64,000 nt of DNA from Candidatus Gallacutalibacter stercoravium (GTDB taxonomy: Bacteria > Bacillota > Clostridia > Oscillospirales > Acutalibacteraceae), in NCBI GenBank assembly GCA_018716975.1, contig DVJE01000007.1, forward strand, positions 1-64,000. The letters run 5' to 3'. The translations under genes and the position numbers were made by a program. This document shows, in pieces, positions 1 through 8,153 of the stretch; position 1 is the stretch's first letter; every line of letters starts with the position of its first letter. Under the pieces are notes generated by a model. The model had not been told where the DNA came from. It saw only the letters and a list, made by a program, of their open reading frames with translations, and searched no databases.

Positions 1-165
1 AACCCGCAGGTATTGCCGTTCAGGATGCAAAGCTTTTGCCAGCCGGTTAACCGCAAAGCCTTCTCTTTTTCGTTCGCTGCATGCGGCAGCAACAGCCGCT
101 TCCCGGCTTTTTACAAGATTAGCAAAAGCACCTGGATTCAAGGAGTTCAAATTATGTTCAGCCAT
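1..165 (-). CDS. Unidentified protein, N-terminal part only (cut by window edge)
   Basis: An ATG at 163-165 follows a perfect GGGAGG ribosome binding site and opens a frame of 55 codons that runs off the left edge. The start overlaps the end of the upstream oxidoreductase gene by 8 bases, which suggests translational coupling and a joint role. The visible residues begin MAEHNLNSLN and are rich in Ala, Arg and Lys. They show no motif that I recognise, so the function is unknown. The frame is too short for standard ORF calling at the edge, but the ribosome binding site and overlap make it convincing. Confidence 0.6.
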   Translation of the reverse strand, partial: MAEHNLNSLNPGAFANLVKSREAAVAAACSERKREGFAVNRLAKALHPERQYLRV

Positions 166-1672
166 GCTTCTTTACCTCCCGCACAATTCGTTCTCCCACC
201 GACCGGCCGTTTGCATAGGTGCTGCTGTAGCCATCCGACCGCTCAGCGTGTGCACCTATAAAAGATAAACCGTCAATAAACCTCTCATTTTTTGAACACA
301 TCGTACGGGCGATGATGGTATCCCACGGTTTGATTTGATAACCATACGGCGTGCCGTTTGGTGTATTCAGGTAGCGGGCAAAGGTAGGCGGTGCGGCAAT
401 AACGATTTCTTCAATATGCGGGCGGATAATAAGCCCCATCTTTTCTTCGTAGGTTTTTAGTAGCCGCCCTGCTATCCGGTTTTTTGCCTTTTTGTATTCT
501 TCCGGCCGAATATTGCCACAAGCCTCTTGTGTCAACATAGTAGTCAAAAAGAGCATACAACTGCCTTTTTCTGACGCCTCAGGAACCACCTGATTTAAGC
601 AGTTTGCGATAATAAAGCTGTGTTCGGTATCGTTAAGGCTTTCGTATTGCTCACTTGCATCTGGGCTTTCATATAAAAAGACAGAATAGTCCGAAACCCC
701 TAGCTCTTCGCAAGAGCGGTTCAGCCCCAGATATACGGTGAAAAACAAGCAACCCGGTTGCCGGGCATTCTCCAGTTTTATTGCCCGTTCGGGAACAAAT
801 TCCGGCTCCATCAGGGCGGTATAAGCCGTACCGGGGAAACAGTTGAGCACGATATGCCCAGCGTAAAACTTATCTTCTCCTACGGCTACTCCGCACGCTC
901 TTGCGCCATCGAATAAAATTTCCGTTACTTCGGCATTAAACCAAACATCACCGCCGTTATCCCGGATCGCCTTTTCTAAGGCCAGCGACAATTCGTGAGA
1001 GCGCATAGCCGGCATGGCGGGATAGGTACGGATATACCGTTCCATCATAAGAGCATAATGAGCAAAATCCAATTCACTGGTTCTAGCGCCCAAATAGGGC
1101 CAATAAGTTTTCATAATATTCTGTGCCTTTGGCGGCATTTGCAATGCCTGAAGGCATTCATCTACAGAATGAGAAGCCATACGCATAAAATCCGCATGTT
1201 CTCTCATGAGTACTTTCGGATCCGGCTTGCCGGAGGAAAGGTAAGTTATGGCGGCGTTTACCTTTTCCACAAGTTCTAAGACCCGCCGCACACTCTCCCG
1301 GCTACCGGGAACCTGGCGTTCCATCTCGTTACAAAAAGCGTCCATGCCAGAGGGCATTGTTACATCGTATCCATCTTCCCCGCCTGTTATTACCCGAAAA
1401 GCGTTGTTTTCTAAACGCCAATCTACACGAGCGCCCAGGCTGTTAAACAGTTTGCGTATACTGCCGTTTTGTTCTGTTGTGCCCACATTAGCAAGCTCAT
1501 GCAAGGATGCCTCAAATTCAAAGCGTCCTCTGCGAAAGCTGGTTGCACATCCGCCGGGCAAAAGGTTGCGTTCCAGCAACAGGGTTTTCAGGCCCTTTTG
1601 GGCAGTTGTAGCGGCCGCCGCTAATCCGGCGTTTCCGGCGCCTACAACAATTACATCGTATTGGTTCCCCAT
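158..1672 (-). CDS. Phytoene-desaturase-like FAD-dependent oxidoreductase
   Basis: This 504-residue protein belongs to the CrtI-like NAD(P)/FAD oxidoreductases. The N-terminus carries the dinucleotide-binding GAGNAGLAAA motif with a following E at the end of the second strand (LLLERN), then the GGCATSFRRGRFEFE segment typical of phytoene desaturase/carotenoid isomerase relatives. The C-terminus has an FAD-binding stretch ending in SVGERIV. An earlier in-frame start exists at 1690, but GAAGG sits seven bases before the ATG at 1672, so I use that. The natural substrate is unknown; many bacterial members do not act on carotenoids. The gene lies 30 bases after degV and overlaps the next gene, so it is probably co-transcribed with both. 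Confidence 0.75.
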   Translation of the reverse strand: MGNQYDVIVVGAGNAGLAAAATTAQKGLKTLLLERNLLPGGCATSFRRGRFEFEASLHELANVGTTEQNGSIRKLFNSLGARVDWRLENNAFRVITGGEDGYDVTMPSGMDAFCNEMERQVPGSRESVRRVLELVEKVNAAITYLSSGKPDPKVLMREHADFMRMASHSVDECLQALQMPPKAQNIMKTYWPYLGARTSELDFAHYALMMERYIRTYPAMPAMRSHELSLALEKAIRDNGGDVWFNAEVTEILFDGARACGVAVGEDKFYAGHIVLNCFPGTAYTALMEPEFVPERAIKLENARQPGCLFFTVYLGLNRSCEELGVSDYSVFLYESPDASEQYESLNDTEHSFIIANCLNQVVPEASEKGSCMLFLTTMLTQEACGNIRPEEYKKAKNRIAGRLLKTYEEKMGLIIRPHIEEIVIAAPPTFARYLNTPNGTPYGYQIKPWDTIIARTMCSKNERFIDGLSFIGAHAERSDGYSSTYANGRSVGERIVREVKKHG

Positions 1673-1702
1673 TGTTTTACCTTCTTTCAAGCGATGTTGC
1701 CG

Positions 1703-2602
1703 TCAGCCTTTTTCTCCTGCTGCAAAGGTCACAGGATTACCAAATGCCCAAACGCCAATGGTGTCCGGCCCTACCGAAGCGCCCACGATCGGTCCAATAT
1801 AGCCGATGGAAATATCCTTACAGGGGATTTCGCTTTTTACTAGGCCGGCCAGATACGCTACCTCTTCTTGAGAGCAGTCAGCGTGGGCAATATAAATGGT
1901 TTGCTTATCCGCGTCAACAATGTTCGCTTTCAAAAGGGCTACAATTTCTTGTAAAGACGCCTGCCTACCCTTTACCTTTTTATAAGCGGCCTGCGCACCG
2001 TTGGCATCGGCCACCAGAATGGGTTTTACGCCCATCAAGTTGCCAAAAAAGGCGGAAGAAGCGGAGACACGGCCTGCTTTTTTCAGATGCTCAAGCGTAT
2101 GCACAGTGGCAAATTCCTGCACATTTTTGCGAATTGCCATAATATGAGAGGTAATTTCATCTACTGTATTTCCAGAAGCGGCCATCTTTGCTGCTTCTAT
2201 TGCGAGCATCCCCTCACCAATGGTGGCGTTGAGGGAATCAATACAGGATATTTGCGCGCCAGGGTAATGGGCAAGCAGCTTTTGCGCGGTTATATGCCCT
2301 GTGTTGATGGAGCCGGACTGTTTGGAGGAACAGGCTATATAAACAATATCGCTTCCCTCCTCCAAATATTGCCCAAATACACGGTTAAATTCCTCCACCG
2401 AGACTTGCGCTGTGGTGATACGCTTTCCACCCCGAATGGTTTCGTACAGATCATGAGCCTCCGCGCTGCTCCAAGTAAGCAGCGCGGGAGACTCCTTTCC
2501 ATCCTTAATTGTGGACATTTTTACATAGTCGATGTCGTACTTCTCCAACTGAGCACTGCTCAAGTCGGCACAAGAATCTGTAATAATTTTTACTTTTCTC
2601 AT
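1703..2602 (-). CDS. DegV family fatty-acid-binding protein
   Basis: The 299-residue product starts KIITDSCADLS, the signature of the DegV family, and has the usual length of about 280-300 residues. DegV proteins bind a fatty acid in a deep pocket; in Firmicutes the FakB members present exogenous fatty acids to the kinase FakA for phosphorylation and entry into phospholipid synthesis. The TACSSKQSG-like central segment (IACSSKQSGS) fits the ligand-contacting region. AAAGGAG lies 6 bases before the ATG. The gene is placed between a phospholipid synthesis gene (pgsA) and an FAD oxidoreductase, consistent with a lipid-related role, but which DegV subtype it is cannot be told from sequence alone. 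Confidence 0.85.
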   Translation of the reverse strand: MRKVKIITDSCADLSSAQLEKYDIDYVKMSTIKDGKESPALLTWSSAEAHDLYETIRGGKRITTAQVSVEEFNRVFGQYLEEGSDIVYIACSSKQSGSINTGHITAQKLLAHYPGAQISCIDSLNATIGEGMLAIEAAKMAASGNTVDEITSHIMAIRKNVQEFATVHTLEHLKKAGRVSASSAFFGNLMGVKPILVADANGAQAAYKKVKGRQASLQEIVALLKANIVDADKQTIYIAHADCSQEEVAYLAGLVKSEIPCKDISIGYIGPIVGASVGPDTIGVWAFGNPVTFAAGEKG

Positions 2603-2670
2603 GGCAATCTCCTTTTACAACTTCAAATGATTATTTAAGGGCAAACATCTCTTTTGTAGAAAGCCCGTTG

Positions 2671-3333
2671 TTATCTACAATAATTTCCGGCGTTTTTGCG
2701 AAACTCATACCGCCTTTTAGCATTTTTCAATCGTGTGACAAAATCATTCCAGAAAAATAGGATAACATTTGCCAGCGCAACTAGAAGTACAATCCGTTCT
2801 GGCCAAGTAGCAAGGATAAACATTAAGATAAGGCCGATGGCATCGAGATAGGCCAGATATTTTATTTTGATGGGCAAAAAGAAAAACACCATAACCTGGT
2901 AATCGGGATAAAGCAATGCAAAAGCCAGAAATAACGATAAATTCAAATAGCTGCTCGTGGCATATCCGGTGATCATACCAGCAACAATAGTACCGATGAT
3001 TCCGCACAGATAGTAGACGTTAAAGCGGAACGCTCCCCACTGATTCTCCAGGGCACTGCCAATCAACCAGTAGAAATACAGAGAAAACAAAATAAAAAAG
3101 ACGCTGGAATCCGGCGGAATAAAGATAAAGGTGATCAGTCGCCAGATTTGCCCATGCAATACGGCATCTCTGTTAAACGCCAGCAGCGAGCGAAGCGAAA
3201 AACTAGTTGCTGGATAAAAGAGATCGATTAAAAAAACAGCACCCATGCCGGCCACAATAATCGTCATGAGATTGCGAATGGAATATCGCCCGAACTTTCT
3301 ATTTAATTTATCAAGCCAGCTTTCAGGATACAC
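2671..3333 (-). CDS. Rhomboid-like integral membrane protein without catalytic serine
   Basis: The 220-residue protein has about six hydrophobic segments. A WRLITFIFIP segment near residue 62 resembles the WRxxT loop of rhomboid proteases and rhomboid-like (Der1-type) folds. The GxSx catalytic serine motif is not visible, so it is likely a pseudo-rhomboid rather than a protease. The C-terminus is basic and cytoplasmic-looking. The start is a GTG at 3331-3333 preceded by AAGGGAGAG at good spacing. It overlaps the end of the upstream pgsA-type gene by 11 bases, implying translational coupling. The role is unknown; a membrane-protein or lipid-linked scaffold function is only an inference from context. 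Confidence 0.7.
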   Translation of the reverse strand: MYPESWLDKLNRKFGRYSIRNLMTIIVAGMGAVFLIDLFYPATSFSLRSLLAFNRDAVLHGQIWRLITFIFIPPDSSVFFILFSLYFYWLIGSALENQWGAFRFNVYYLCGIIGTIVAGMITGYATSSYLNLSLFLAFALLYPDYQVMVFFFLPIKIKYLAYLDAIGLILMFILATWPERIVLLVALANVILFFWNDFVTRLKNAKRRYEFRKNAGNYCR

Positions 3334-3910
3334 GGCTGTTCTCTCCCTTGTTGTTTTTCAGCGCCCGTATGTTGCGAATACTATAAAGCACGGCGGAAAT
3401 GAGCATCATCACAGCGCAAATTCCGATTAACAAGTTAGAAACCAACGTGGGTATATCGCCCCATATCACATGAAGCAACATCGTTGCATACAGCAAAACA
3501 GTGTTGAGCTTGCCGTGCCAAACGGCCCCCATTACCTTACCGGTTTTTTGGATGGTCAGCATATTAAGAGTCGCCGCCAGGATTTCTTTCACCGTCAGGA
3601 TAATAAGAGGTATTAGCATAAGCGGGAACCTTGTAACCAAGCAAAAAAGCATGGCGATTTGGGTCAGCTTATCTGCCACCGGGTCAAAGGTTTTTCCAAA
3701 ATCGCTAACCATGTGAAATTTGCGCGCGATAAAACCATCCACAACGTCGGTCAATCCCGAAAGTGCAAGTGTGAAAGCCGTCCAAATGTAATCCTTTTGA
3801 AAGCAATACAGCCAAACGATTACCGGAATCAAGCAAAGCCTGAAAAGAGATAGAATATTGGGTATTGTGATAATTCTCTTTTGATATCTTTCATCAACAT
3901 GGTTTTCCAT
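3323..3910 (-). CDS. pgsA: CDP-diacylglycerol--glycerol-3-phosphate 3-phosphatidyltransferase-like protein
   Basis: The 195-residue membrane protein carries the full CDP-alcohol phosphatidyltransferase motif: DVVDGFIAR, then G eight residues later, then D-x3-D (GKTFDPVAD) around residues 56-82. The three conserved aspartates bind the metal and CDP group. Length and the start sequence IITIPNILSLFR match PgsA, which makes phosphatidylglycerol phosphate from CDP-diacylglycerol. The start has AGGAG ten bases upstream. It is the first gene of a minus-strand run with the rhomboid-like gene, under a recognisable promoter at 3961-3989. Other CDP-alcohol transferases (for example cardiolipin synthase of the eukaryotic type) share the motif, so PgsA is the most likely rather than the only reading. 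Confidence 0.82.
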   Translation of the reverse strand: MENHVDERYQKRIITIPNILSLFRLCLIPVIVWLYCFQKDYIWTAFTLALSGLTDVVDGFIARKFHMVSDFGKTFDPVADKLTQIAMLFCLVTRFPLMLIPLIILTVKEILAATLNMLTIQKTGKVMGAVWHGKLNTVLLYATMLLHVIWGDIPTLVSNLLIGICAVMMLISAVLYSIRNIRALKNNKGENSRVS

Positions 3911-3960
3911 TCAAAGTCAACTCCTGGTTTGCTCAGTATATGTAAAATGATATCGAATGA

Positions 3961-3999
3961 AATACAACTAAACCTCAATTCAATATCAACTTTTGTTGA
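3961..3999 (-). promoter_or_regulatory. Promoter with dyad operator for pgsA
   Basis: Minus strand reads TTGATA (3989-3984), 17 bases, TGTATT (3966-3961). The -35 box is the right arm of a TCAAC-N4-GTTGA inverted repeat at 3999-3986. The spacer contains TGAATTGAGGTT, shared with the ATPase promoter at 6895-6934. It lies directly behind the ATPase terminator. Confidence 0.6.
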
Positions 4000-4002
4000 A
4001 AA

Positions 4003-4037
4003 AAGAGGTATCCGCTCGAAATGAGTGGATACCTCTT
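4003..4037 (-). terminator. Intrinsic terminator of the P-type ATPase gene
   Basis: AAGAGGTATCC at 4003-4013 pairs with GGATACCTCTT at 4027-4037, and the helix extends inward to about 15 bp around a small loop. On the minus strand it is followed by a run of six T. It starts 14 bases after the ATPase stop codon. Confidence 0.88.
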
Positions 4038-4050
4038 GACTAGTTAAAAC

Positions 4051-6669
4051 TTATTTACCTTTTGGATGTTTTATCAGCCCTAACACTTTGGAAATTTCCA
4101 TAACCACTAGGGGCACAAGAATAAGGCCGAGCGCGATTAGATAAAGCTTCCACGGCAACTGTACCAAGCCAAAAGCAAAACGGACTGGGGTAAACAGAAC
4201 CAATGCTACCAGCACTACAGAAACCAACGCCGCCCAATTTAATTTATGGTTACTGAACACACCAATTTTAAACAAGGAATGTTCCGAACGCATATTGAAC
4301 GCCTGAACAATCTGTGAAAGAGACAGCACCATGAACGCCATAGTTTGGCCGCCTGCAAGGGTGCCGGTTACAGTTTCACCCAACTTAAAGCCAATTAACG
4401 TTAGAACCGCAAATAAAATCCCCTGCAACACCACGCGAACCCCCAGGCCGTGCGCAAAAATTCCTTCGTTTTTGGGCTTGGGGTTTCTATCCATAACATC
4501 GGATTCAACCGCTTCCATACCCAGAGCAATGGCAGGCAAAGAATCGGTTACTAAGTTAATCCACAACAGCTGCATGGATAAGAGCGGCGCCTTGTGCCAC
4601 AGCAACATAGCAATAAAGACCGTGAACACCTCGCCAATATTGGTTCCAAGCAGAAACCCTACAACCTTGCGGATATTGGCATAGATACCGCGTCCTTCTC
4701 GCACCGCATCGACAATGGTGGCAAAATTATCATCCGTAAGTGTCATATCAGCGGCACCTTTGGCAACATCTGTGCCGGTAATCCCCATGGCGCAGCCAAT
4801 GTCCGCAGCCTTCAAAGCCGGCGCGTCGTTTACACCGTCGCCGGTCATGGATACCACCTGACCTTTGCGCTGCCATGCCTTTACAATGCGAATTTTGTTT
4901 TCAGGAGATACCCGTGCATAGACTGAAATATTTTCGATTTGGGCGTCAAACTCACTATCGGTCATAGCATCTAGTTCCGCCCCTGTAATAGCTCTGTCGC
5001 CATCTGTCAAAATTCCCAACTCTTTTGCAATTGCGGAAGCGGTTACAACATGATCCCCTGTAATCATAACAGGTTTTATCCCGGCTTTGCGGCAGGTTGC
5101 AACAGCCGCTTTGGCTTCGGGACGGGGCGGATCGATCATCCCCACCAAACCCATGAAGGTAAGGCCGTTTTCTAGCTCTTGCGAAGTTGGTTCGGCCGGT
5201 ACGTGGTCGATTTCCTTATAAGCAATGGCAAGAACCCGCAAGGCGTCTTCACTCATAGATTCAGTTATCTTCTTTGCTGTATCCAAATCACCGGCAATAC
5301 AGCGGGGTGCCATCATATCAAAAGCGCCTTTCACAATGACAATGTTTTTTCCGTTTATGCTGTTTACAGTGGTCATAAGCTTGCGATCTGAATCAAAGGG
5401 GAGTTCCGCAAGCCTGGGATATTCTTTATTTAAGTCGTCTTTCAGCATCCCGTTTTTATATGCGGCAAAAACAATGGCGGTTTCAGTAGGATCGCCGATA
5501 TGTTGCACATCCTCGCCGTTTAACGCAATAGAACCATCACAGCAAAGCGTGCCGTACATAAGAAGCCGGTTTACTTCATCAGAACGGTTGTTGCTGATCT
5601 CTACCGCGCTGGCACTGCCGTCAAGATAGACTTTGGATAACGTCATGCGGTTTTGCGTAAGGGTGCCGGTTTTATCCGAACAGATAACGGATGCGCTGCC
5701 CAATGTTTCCACTGCGGGCAGCCGGCGAATCAAGGCGTTTTTCTTAACCATCCTTTGTACGCCGATGGAAAGGACGATGGTAACAATCGCCGGAAGCCCT
5801 TCGGGAATAGCAGATACTGCCAAAGAGACGGCCGTCATAAAGATTTCAAGTACCGGAATACCGTTTACTAAGCCAACAACAAAAATAATGGCGCAGGCCG
5901 CCAAGGCCATAATCCCGAGATATTTGCCAAGCTGAGCCAGTTTTTGCTGTAAAGGGGTTTGCCCGTTTTCTTCGTTATCCAAAAGATTTGCAATTTTTCC
6001 CATTTCGGTGTTCATACCGGTAGCCGTTACCACAGCTGTGGCCGTGCCATAGGTGATACTGCAGCCAGAGAATACCATATTGCTTTTATCGCCGATAGCA
6101 GCATCTGGCGCAACCTCTGCTGTGGCGTCTTTTTCAGTTGGTACAGATTCTCCAGTCAAGGCCGACTCTTCTGATTTTAGACTTACGCTAGAAAGCAACC
6201 GTGCATCGGCAGGAACAAAGTCGCCCGCTTCCAGACGGATGATATCGCCGGGAACAAGCTCCGAAGCGTCGATAATGGTTTCTTTTCCATCGCGTAAGAC
6301 TCTTGCATGCGGTGCGGACATGTTTTTAAGCGCATCCAGCGCTTTTTCCGCTTTACCCTCTTGATATACGCCCATTACAGCGTTAAGCAGCACAATGACC
6401 AGGATCAGCACCGGCTCAAACAACTCACCCCAGTTTTGTTCGGCACATACAACTGCAAATGAAATAATAGCGGCGGCAATCAGAATAAGGATCATGGCAT
6501 CCTTGAACTGATCCAAAAAACGCTGCAGGGTGGTTTTCTTTTTCTTTTCTTGCAATTTGTTAGGGCCATACTCGGCTTGGCGCGCCTGCACTTCGGCACT
6601 GCTAAGCCCACCCTTTCGATCGGTTACCAGCTTTTCCAGTTCATCGCCTTTTAAGGGATGGTTCGTCAT
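4051..6669 (-). CDS. P-type cation-transporting ATPase (PacL-like Ca2+/Mn2+ type)
   Basis: The 872-residue protein has the P2-type ATPase layout: N-terminal cation ATPase domain, TGES in the actuator domain near 172, the PEGLP motif in membrane helix 4 near 289, the phosphorylation site DKTGTLT near 332, a nucleotide-binding KGAFD segment, TGDGVNDAPALK in the hinge, and four C-terminal hydrophobic segments. PEGLP and the lack of metal-binding CPx motifs point to a calcium/manganese pump that exports cations from the cytoplasm. A yybP-ykoY riboswitch lies in its leader, so Mn2+ export or shared Ca2+/Mn2+ export is the best reading. GAGGAGG precedes the ATG at good spacing. It is a single-gene unit with its own promoter and terminator. 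Confidence 0.92.
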   Translation of the reverse strand: MTNHPLKGDELEKLVTDRKGGLSSAEVQARQAEYGPNKLQEKKKKTTLQRFLDQFKDAMILILIAAAIISFAVVCAEQNWGELFEPVLILVIVLLNAVMGVYQEGKAEKALDALKNMSAPHARVLRDGKETIIDASELVPGDIIRLEAGDFVPADARLLSSVSLKSEESALTGESVPTEKDATAEVAPDAAIGDKSNMVFSGCSITYGTATAVVTATGMNTEMGKIANLLDNEENGQTPLQQKLAQLGKYLGIMALAACAIIFVVGLVNGIPVLEIFMTAVSLAVSAIPEGLPAIVTIVLSIGVQRMVKKNALIRRLPAVETLGSASVICSDKTGTLTQNRMTLSKVYLDGSASAVEISNNRSDEVNRLLMYGTLCCDGSIALNGEDVQHIGDPTETAIVFAAYKNGMLKDDLNKEYPRLAELPFDSDRKLMTTVNSINGKNIVIVKGAFDMMAPRCIAGDLDTAKKITESMSEDALRVLAIAYKEIDHVPAEPTSQELENGLTFMGLVGMIDPPRPEAKAAVATCRKAGIKPVMITGDHVVTASAIAKELGILTDGDRAITGAELDAMTDSEFDAQIENISVYARVSPENKIRIVKAWQRKGQVVSMTGDGVNDAPALKAADIGCAMGITGTDVAKGAADMTLTDDNFATIVDAVREGRGIYANIRKVVGFLLGTNIGEVFTVFIAMLLWHKAPLLSMQLLWINLVTDSLPAIALGMEAVESDVMDRNPKPKNEGIFAHGLGVRVVLQGILFAVLTLIGFKLGETVTGTLAGGQTMAFMVLSLSQIVQAFNMRSEHSLFKIGVFSNHKLNWAALVSVVLVALVLFTPVRFAFGLVQLPWKLYLIALGLILVPLVVMEISKVLGLIKHPKGK

Positions 6670-6713
6670 GGTTTTGCCTCCTCGTTTTATTCTATGTCCT
6701 ATCTATATAAAAA

Positions 6714-6742
6714 CACCAGATATGGTAAAACCATACCTGGTG
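6714..6742 (-). terminator. Leader terminator (riboswitch expression platform)
   Basis: CACCAGGTATGGT and ACCATATCTGGTG on the minus strand form a 13-bp stem with one mismatch and a short loop, followed by five T. It lies between the manganese riboswitch and the ATPase start, so it is the likely switchable terminator. Confidence 0.8.
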
Positions 6743-6784
6743 CCCAATTTGTATGCAGACACCATGTATAGCTTCACAGTTATA

Positions 6785-6873
6785 CATGAGTCTTGCAATT
6801 TAAAACAAGCCATGCCAAAAGGCCGAGATGTTGACTTGTTGCGCTTAAACGGAGCGCTTGCTACTCCCTCATG
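6785..6873 (-). ncRNA. yybP-ykoY (Mn2+) riboswitch
   Basis: On the minus strand the closing helix CATGAG (6873-6868) pairs with CTCATG (6790-6785). Right after its 5' arm comes GGGAGTAGC, and further in GTCAACATC, CGGCC and GCAAGACTC, the conserved joining segments of the yybP-ykoY family. A GCGCT/AGCGC hairpin and an AACAAG/CTTGTT helix fill the two coaxial arms. This family is an established Mn2+ sensor that commonly precedes manganese exporters and P-type ATPases. Here a terminator and the ATPase gene follow, so binding of Mn2+ is expected to turn expression on. Confidence 0.88.
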
Positions 6874-6894
6874 AAAAATGATCTTAACGCTTGT

Positions 6895-6934
6895 ATCTTA
6901 ACGCAACCTCAATTCAGTGTCAACAATTGTTGAC
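6895..6934 (-). promoter_or_regulatory. Promoter with palindromic operator for the ATPase leader
   Basis: Minus strand reads TTGACA (6923-6918), 17 bases, TAAGAT (6900-6895), which places the transcript start about 15 bases before the riboswitch. The -35 box is half of a perfect 16-base palindrome, GTCAACAATTGTTGAC, at 6919-6934. Confidence 0.75.
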
Positions 6935-7016
6935 GCGAAAATTCAACCGAACTAACACTTTGCCCTACCAATTTTTCATAAGCACATCGTTCATACCGTA
7001 ATATCGTCAAAATCTA

Positions 7017-7410
7017 TCATTCTTCAAGCGTCACGGTAAACCGGCAACCTCCACTATTTCTATTTCCCACCTCAATTTGTCCTCCGGTAATCAATAAAAC
7101 GCGCTTTACGAGCGCCAAGCCGAGACCGTTCCCTTCTTGTTTGTGAGAACTGTCGGCCTGATAAAATTTATCAAAAATGTGTTTCTTGGCCTCTTCAGAA
7201 ATACCGGGGCCGTTATCCTCAACTGTAAAAATAATTTTGTTTTCCTGCTCTGTCAGCCGAATACGTACAAGACCGCCTTGGGGACTAAATTTAATCGCAT
7301 TGCCAATTAAATTATCCCACACATGACGCAACAAACCCTCATTCCCCAAGTGTTTGATACTAGCCAGCTCCACGTCGAAATCTATTTCTTTATCTGTCCA
7401 TGCCGATCGG
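7017..7410 (-). pseudogene. Histidine kinase C-terminal remnant (ATPase domain)
   Basis: The frame contains the ATP-binding half of a sensor kinase: N box DNLIGNAIKF, G1 box EDNGPGI, F box FDKFYQAD and G2 box GNGLGLAL, ending in a normal stop. The sensor, membrane and phosphoacceptor histidine parts are absent. The kinase frame can be read upstream to about 7410, where it meets permease-like sequence in another frame at a junction near GATCGGCATGG. A GTG start at 7373 is possible but has no ribosome binding site. I read it as a deletion remnant, not a working gene. Confidence 0.7.
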
Positions 7411-7795
7411 CTTCATCCACCTGTTCTTGAGTGGGCAGGCTCATAATCTGCACATAAGCCTCCGCTTTACCGTTTTCGTCAAGACTAGAAATATATTCCC
7501 GAAAATCCGATTCCTTCTGCGCGTCCGTTAGATCCGCAGTGCTCTCTTGAAAAGGCAACCCAGTAAAAATATCGGTAGAAGGCTCCTCTAACTGAGCGTT
7601 TACGGCGGCGGATGTTTGGGACTGCTCGATGACGTATTCCGTTAGCGCACTAGTATAACCGATAGAGCCGTTGAGCATGGTGGAAACAGCATCCTCATTG
7701 GGCCGTATAATACCGGAAACCTTTAAACTGATCCCATTATCATAAAGATATTTTAAGCCAGCGTCGGTTTCACGCAAATCAACATATAACCGAAT
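7411..7795 (-). pseudogene. ABC transporter permease internal remnant
   Basis: About 128 codons resemble the extracytoplasmic region of FtsX/MacB-type permeases (for example LYVDLRETDAG and SLPTQEQVDEAD). No membrane helices remain at either end. On the left it joins kinase sequence out of frame; on the right it joins the N-terminal part of an ABC ATPase near 7795, also out of frame. The frame ends in a stop created by the kinase junction. It therefore looks like the middle of a large permease left by two deletions. Confidence 0.6.
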
Positions 7796-8042
7796 GGTTG
7801 CGGTAGGCATCCCAATCTCGATCTTTAAAGTCTTTGGTAGACTTACCGTTTATGATAAGGTCACCCGACGTATATTGATCCAAACCACCGATGATGTTCA
7901 GCAGCGTTGTTTTTCCGCAGCCGGACGGGCCTAAAATAGAGACAAACTCCGATTTGCGAAATTGCAGATCAACGCCTTTCAGCGCCTCCACCTTTTCGCC
8001 ACCGGCAGGGTATTCTTTTTTGATGTTTTTTAGCTCCAACAT
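7796..8042 (-). pseudogene. ABC transporter ATP-binding protein, N-terminal remnant
   Basis: The first 80 or so codons match LolD/MacB-type ATPases: LKNIKKEYPAGGEKVEALKG, Walker A GPSGCGKTT, and DRDWDAYRNHS just before the Q loop. The frame then breaks and stops at 7779. The ABC signature, Walker B and the rest are missing, so it cannot bind and hydrolyse ATP normally. AGAAAGGA precedes the ATG, so a short peptide could still be made. Together with the next two remnants it represents a decayed peptide-export or bacitracin-type transport locus. Confidence 0.75.
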
Positions 8043-8153
8043 AGCGAATGAATCCTTTCTTTGGCGTTACAGAGATTAAGTGAATCACGGTTTTTGCACC
8101 GGGATCTGTAGAAGGCAAAAAAGCGGAAAAAACTTTGTTTTTCCCCTTCAAGA

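Noticed and set aside
1248-1802. 184-codon plus-strand ORF opposite the FAD oxidoreductase
   Set aside because: It is antisense to a clear gene, and the composition is Pro/Ser/Arg-rich without a domain.
8043-8153. Possible terminator between the patatin gene and the ABC remnant (GGAAAAA/TTTTTTCC stem)
   Set aside because: The stem is made only of A-T and a few G-C pairs and is unlikely to be stable; there is no good evidence.
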